From: Bifidobacterium minimum
GTDB taxonomy: Bacteria > Actinomycetota > Actinomycetes > Actinomycetales > Bifidobacteriaceae
Length of the DNA stretch: 64,000 nucleotides
Direction: 5' to 3'
Assembly: GCF_000741645.1 (NCBI RefSeq)
Contig: NZ_JGZD01000008.1
Span: 172,970 to 236,969, forward strand
The position numbers were made by a program, and so were the translations under genes. Shown piece by piece: positions 61,368 through 64,000 of this stretch; the stretch's first letter is position 1; every line of letters starts with the position of its first letter. The notes beneath the pieces were generated by a model. That model had not been told where the DNA came from and did not search any database. It saw only the letters and a program-made list of their open reading frames with translations.

Positions 61368-62819
61368 ATGGATGAGGCGATGATGACCGAGGACGAGCGC
61401 CGGGGCGCGGTGTCGGTGCAGGACGCACGACGGGGACGGGGATCCCGGGGCGTCTATTACGTGCATACCCTGGGATGTCAGATGAACGTCCATGATTCCG
61501 AGCGCATCGCGGGGGTTCTCGAGGAGCAGGGGTATCGGGCGGCCTCGCAGCGTCAGGTCGACGAGCATGACGTCGACGTGGTGGTTCTGAACACCTGCGC
61601 GGTGCGGGAGAACGCCGCCGATCATATGTACGGGATGATCGGGCAGTGGGCGGAGCTGAAACGGGAGCGGCCGGGGACGCAGATCGCGGTCGGCGGCTGC
61701 ATGGCGCAGCTCGACAAGGAGCGCATCGCCCGGCGCGCGCCTTGGGTCGACGCGGTGTTCGGCACGCGCAATGTGGGATCCCTTCCGCGTCTTCTTGACC
61801 AGGCGAGGATCGAGGGCGTCTCTCAGGTGGACGTGGCCGAAGGCGTCGCATATTTTCCCAGCGATCTTCCGGCGGCCCGCGGTTCGCGCGTCTCGTCGTG
61901 GGTGTCCATTTCCATGGGGTGCAACAACACATGCACGTTCTGCATCGTGCCCACCACTCGTGGGCGCGAGCGTGACCGTCGTCCCGGGGACGTTCTTGAC
62001 GAGATCCGCGCCTGCGTGGATTCGGGAGCCCGTGAGGTCACCCTTCTGGGGCAGAACGTCAACTCGTATGGCTACGCGATGGGGGACAGGTATGCCTTCT
62101 CGAAGCTGCTTCGCGCCTGCGGGGACATCGAGGGGTTGGAGCGCGTCCGCTTCACCTCGCCGCATCCCGCCGCGTTCACCGATGACGTGATCGACGCCAT
62201 GGCCTCCACTCCCAACGTCATGCATCAGCTCCATATGCCCCTGCAGTCGGGATCCGACGCCATCCTGCGATCCATGAGACGGTCCTATCGCAGCGCACGT
62301 TTCCTCGACATACTGCGCCGTGTCCGCAAGGCCATGCCGGACGCGCGGATAACGACCGATGTGATCGTCGGATTCCCCGGTGAAACCGAGAGGGACTTCC
62401 AGGTCACCATGGATGTGGTGCGCGAGGCGCGTTTCGCCTCGGCCTATACCTTTGAGTATTCTCCGCGACCGGGAACCCCGGCCGCCGCGATGGCGCAGGT
62501 TCCCCGCGAGGTCGTCCGCGAGCGCTTCGGCAGGCTTCTGGCGGTCCAGGATCCCATAACGCGGGACTTCATGGACGGTTTCGTCGGACGCGACGTCGAG
62601 GTTCTGGTGACCGGTGATCCGGGACGCAAGGATCGTGCTACCGGACGGGCCACGGGGCGCGAGAGGACCGGGGAACTGGTGCATGTCGGGATTCCCGATG
62701 GTCGTCAGGCTCCAGGCCTGGGCGATGTCGTGCGGGCGACCGTGACCCATGCCGGATCCCATCATCTCATCGCCGATCCTGATCCACGTCGGGGGCAGAC
62801 CTATGACGTCCGCCATTGA
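61368..62819 (+). CDS. miaB: tRNA-2-methylthio-N6-dimethylallyladenosine synthase
   Basis: 483 residues; radical SAM methylthiotransferase modifying A37 of tRNA. The first cluster uses cysteines in [24 protein letters not shown] and VGGCMAQ; the radical SAM motif is [36 protein letters not shown] is present; a C-terminal TRAM domain follows. ATG 61368 is placed by the TAGAAT at seven bases, with no RBS. It overlaps miaA, which makes its substrate. Confidence 0.95.
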   Translation: MDEAMMTEDERRGAVSVQDARRGRGSRGVYYVHTLGCQMNVHDSERIAGVLEEQGYRAASQRQVDEHDVDVVVLNTCAVRENAADHMYGMIGQWAELKRERPGTQIAVGGCMAQLDKERIARRAPWVDAVFGTRNVGSLPRLLDQARIEGVSQVDVAEGVAYFPSDLPAARGSRVSSWVSISMGCNNTCTFCIVPTTRGRERDRRPGDVLDEIRACVDSGAREVTLLGQNVNSYGYAMGDRYAFSKLLRACGDIEGLERVRFTSPHPAAFTDDVIDAMASTPNVMHQLHMPLQSGSDAILRSMRRSYRSARFLDILRRVRKAMPDARITTDVIVGFPGETERDFQVTMDVVREARFASAYTFEYSPRPGTPAAAMAQVPREVVRERFGRLLAVQDPITRDFMDGFVGRDVEVLVTGDPGRKDRATGRATGRERTGELVHVGIPDGRQAPGLGDVVRATVTHAGSHHLIADPDPRRGQTYDVRH

Positions 62820-63864
62820 TGTGACGTCCGCCATCGACGAGGAGGGGGCTTTGCCCTCCGAGGGCGGCAGGGTGGTCGAGGGCGGCAGGGTGGTCTCGAT
62901 CGTCGGGCCGACGGCATCCGGCAAAACGTCGTTGGCCATCGACGTCGCCCGGATGCTCGTGGCGCGTGGGGAGGCCGCGGAGATTGTCAACGCCGATGCC
63001 TATCAGATGTATCGAGGCATGGCGATCGGCACCGCGCAACCCACCCGTGAGGAGCTTCTCATGGTTCCCCATCATCTTGTCGGGGTCATCGGACCGGATG
63101 AGACGATGACGGTCGCAAGGTTCCAGGTCATGGTGCGTCGATGCATCCGGGAGCTCCAGGGGCGTGGGGTCCGCCCGATACTGGTCGGGGGATCGGGCCT
63201 CTACGCCCGGGCCGCCATCGATGAGATGTCCTTTCCGGGAACCGATCGGAGGATCCGGGAGAGGCTGGAGAAGCGGGCCGAGGCCGAGGGTCCCGGAGCG
63301 CTTTTCTCCGAATTGGAGAGCCGTGATCCGCAGGCCGCGGCCAGAATGGATCCACGGAACGTGCGTAGGACGATCAGAGCCCTTGAGGTCATCGAGGTGA
63401 CGGGACGGCCGTATTCCGCTTCCCTTCCCCGATATCGCTATGCCGTTCCCGCCGTGCAGATCGGCTTGGATTGGGATCGCGACGAGATGGATTCCCGAAT
63501 CGACGAACGCACCCGTGCCATGAGAGATCGGGGATTCGTCGACGAGGTGGAGTCCGTGCGCTCGCACTGGGGGCCTACGGCGGCGCGGGCGCTGGGATAC
63601 CAGCAGATAGTGGATTATCTTGACGGGTTGTGCTCGTGCGACGAGGCCTTCGCTGACATCGCGCAGAAGACGAAAAGACTTGCGCGCAAACAGATGGGAT
63701 GGTTCGGACGCGATCCGCGGATCCATTGGATCAACGCCGCGAATCCGGATCGGACGCGGACGGCGATGGCCATCATCGCCCATGCGGATGCGGGCGACTA
63801 TGATTCGGTGGATGCGCGGGCGGACGAATTCGCCCATCACCCGCTCGGGACCACCCCTCGGTAG
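62803..63864 (+). CDS. miaA: tRNA dimethylallyltransferase
   Basis: 353 residues; adds the isoprenyl group to A37 of tRNA, using DMAPP from the MEP pathway (ispH at 22 kb). [19 protein letters not shown] (P-loop), [55 protein letters not shown] and [13 protein letters not shown] and [20 protein letters not shown] are typical. The first 30 residues contain internal repeats ([22 protein letters not shown]) matched by DNA repeats. ATG 62803 with GGGGG; it overlaps miaB by 17 bases, and further in-frame ATGs exist. Confidence 0.95.
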   Translation: MTSAIDVTSAIDEEGALPSEGGRVVEGGRVVSIVGPTASGKTSLAIDVARMLVARGEAAEIVNADAYQMYRGMAIGTAQPTREELLMVPHHLVGVIGPDETMTVARFQVMVRRCIRELQGRGVRPILVGGSGLYARAAIDEMSFPGTDRRIRERLEKRAEAEGPGALFSELESRDPQAAARMDPRNVRRTIRALEVIEVTGRPYSASLPRYRYAVPAVQIGLDWDRDEMDSRIDERTRAMRDRGFVDEVESVRSHWGPTAARALGYQQIVDYLDGLCSCDEAFADIAQKTKRLARKQMGWFGRDPRIHWINAANPDRTRTAMAIIAHADAGDYDSVDARADEFAHHPLGTTPR

Positions 63865-63947
63865 AACCCTCGGGACCACCCTTCGGTGGACGACTTCGCC
63901 GACCGCCCGGATCGCCGCCGAGGTTCCCGGAGCCGTGGGACCATGCC

Positions 63948-64000
63948 CGGGCGACCCGCGTGCCGGGATCCGCGTACCGGGCGACCCGCGTGCCGGGACC
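63948..64000. repeat. 30-base-period repeat at the right edge
   Basis: CGGGCGACCCGCGTGCCGGG begins at 63948 and again at 63978, and is preceded by related GGGACCACCC(T/C)TCGGT units at 63850-63890. The window edge cuts it, so more copies may follow. Confidence 0.7.

Noticed and set aside
1..64000. tRNA or rRNA genes
   Set aside because: Intergenic stretches were read for GTTCRANNC-type T-loops with CCA-ending stems and for rRNA segments; none was convincing.

Overview
The window looks like chromosomal core genome of a high-GC actinobacterium, most probably Bifidobacterium or a close relative in the Bifidobacteriaceae. The basis is protein resemblance and gene order: sigma-R-like sigH with a partner gene; infC-rpmI-rplT; xerD-parA-scpA-scpB-typA; pheA-tyrA; xerC beside an oligopeptide ABC operon; xthA, DUF3710 and DUF3159 genes; and aconitase. 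No tRNA, rRNA, insertion sequence, prophage or CRISPR array was seen. No search could be run, so genus and novelty statements are inference.

Layout. 1-1.6 kb: an MFS transporter cut by the window edge and a glycosyltransferase remnant beside a tandem repeat. 1.9-7.7 kb: first peptide ABC system (binding lipoprotein, frameshifted permease, permease, double ATPase). 7.9-10 kb: Nudix hydrolase and Xaa-Pro aminopeptidase (minus). 10.4-15.6 kb: folC and smc (frameshifted), the latter overlapping tail to tail with a minus block of FemAB-like transferase, MurE and DEDDh exonuclease (15.6-19.2 kb). 19.3-20.5 kb: sigma factor and probable anti-sigma factor. 20.7-26.5 kb: the tiny ribosomal protein bL37, aldose epimerase, ispH, YbaK-type deacylase, gap, and a thiamine pyrophosphokinase-ArsC fusion. 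26.6-36.6 kb: infC-rpmI-rplT, xerD-parA-scpA-scpB, typA, a membrane protein, pheA-tyrA. 36.7-40.7 kb: MacB-type exporter with a small SH3-like protein (minus). 41.1-49.2 kb: xerC, second peptide ABC operon, xthA. 49.3-58 kb: DUF3710, DUF3159, RNA methyltransferase, lipoprotein, CtpE-like P-type ATPase, aconitase. 58.3-63.9 kb: Bax-inhibitor-like protein, aldo/keto reductase, small alarmone synthetase, miaB-miaA.

Together: chromosome maintenance is concentrated here (SMC, ScpA, ScpB, a ParA homologue, XerC, XerD). Envelope synthesis is represented by a MurE with an L-lysine-type motif next to a FemAB-like bridge transferase. Two complete peptide importers plus aminopeptidase P point to peptide scavenging. 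Both importer operons carry a strong hairpin just after the binding-protein gene.

Main oddities: single-base frameshifts in dppB-like and smc, both beside short C runs; a repeated -10-like box lying 6 or 7 bases upstream of start codons (leaderless genes); the thiamine pyrophosphokinase-ArsC fusion; a GTTAAC repeat array ahead of the second importer; an Asp-Gly repeat inside the SMC hinge; and many short perfect tandem repeats between genes. I did not find a clearly new multi-gene system; the fusion and the GTTAAC array are the best leads.
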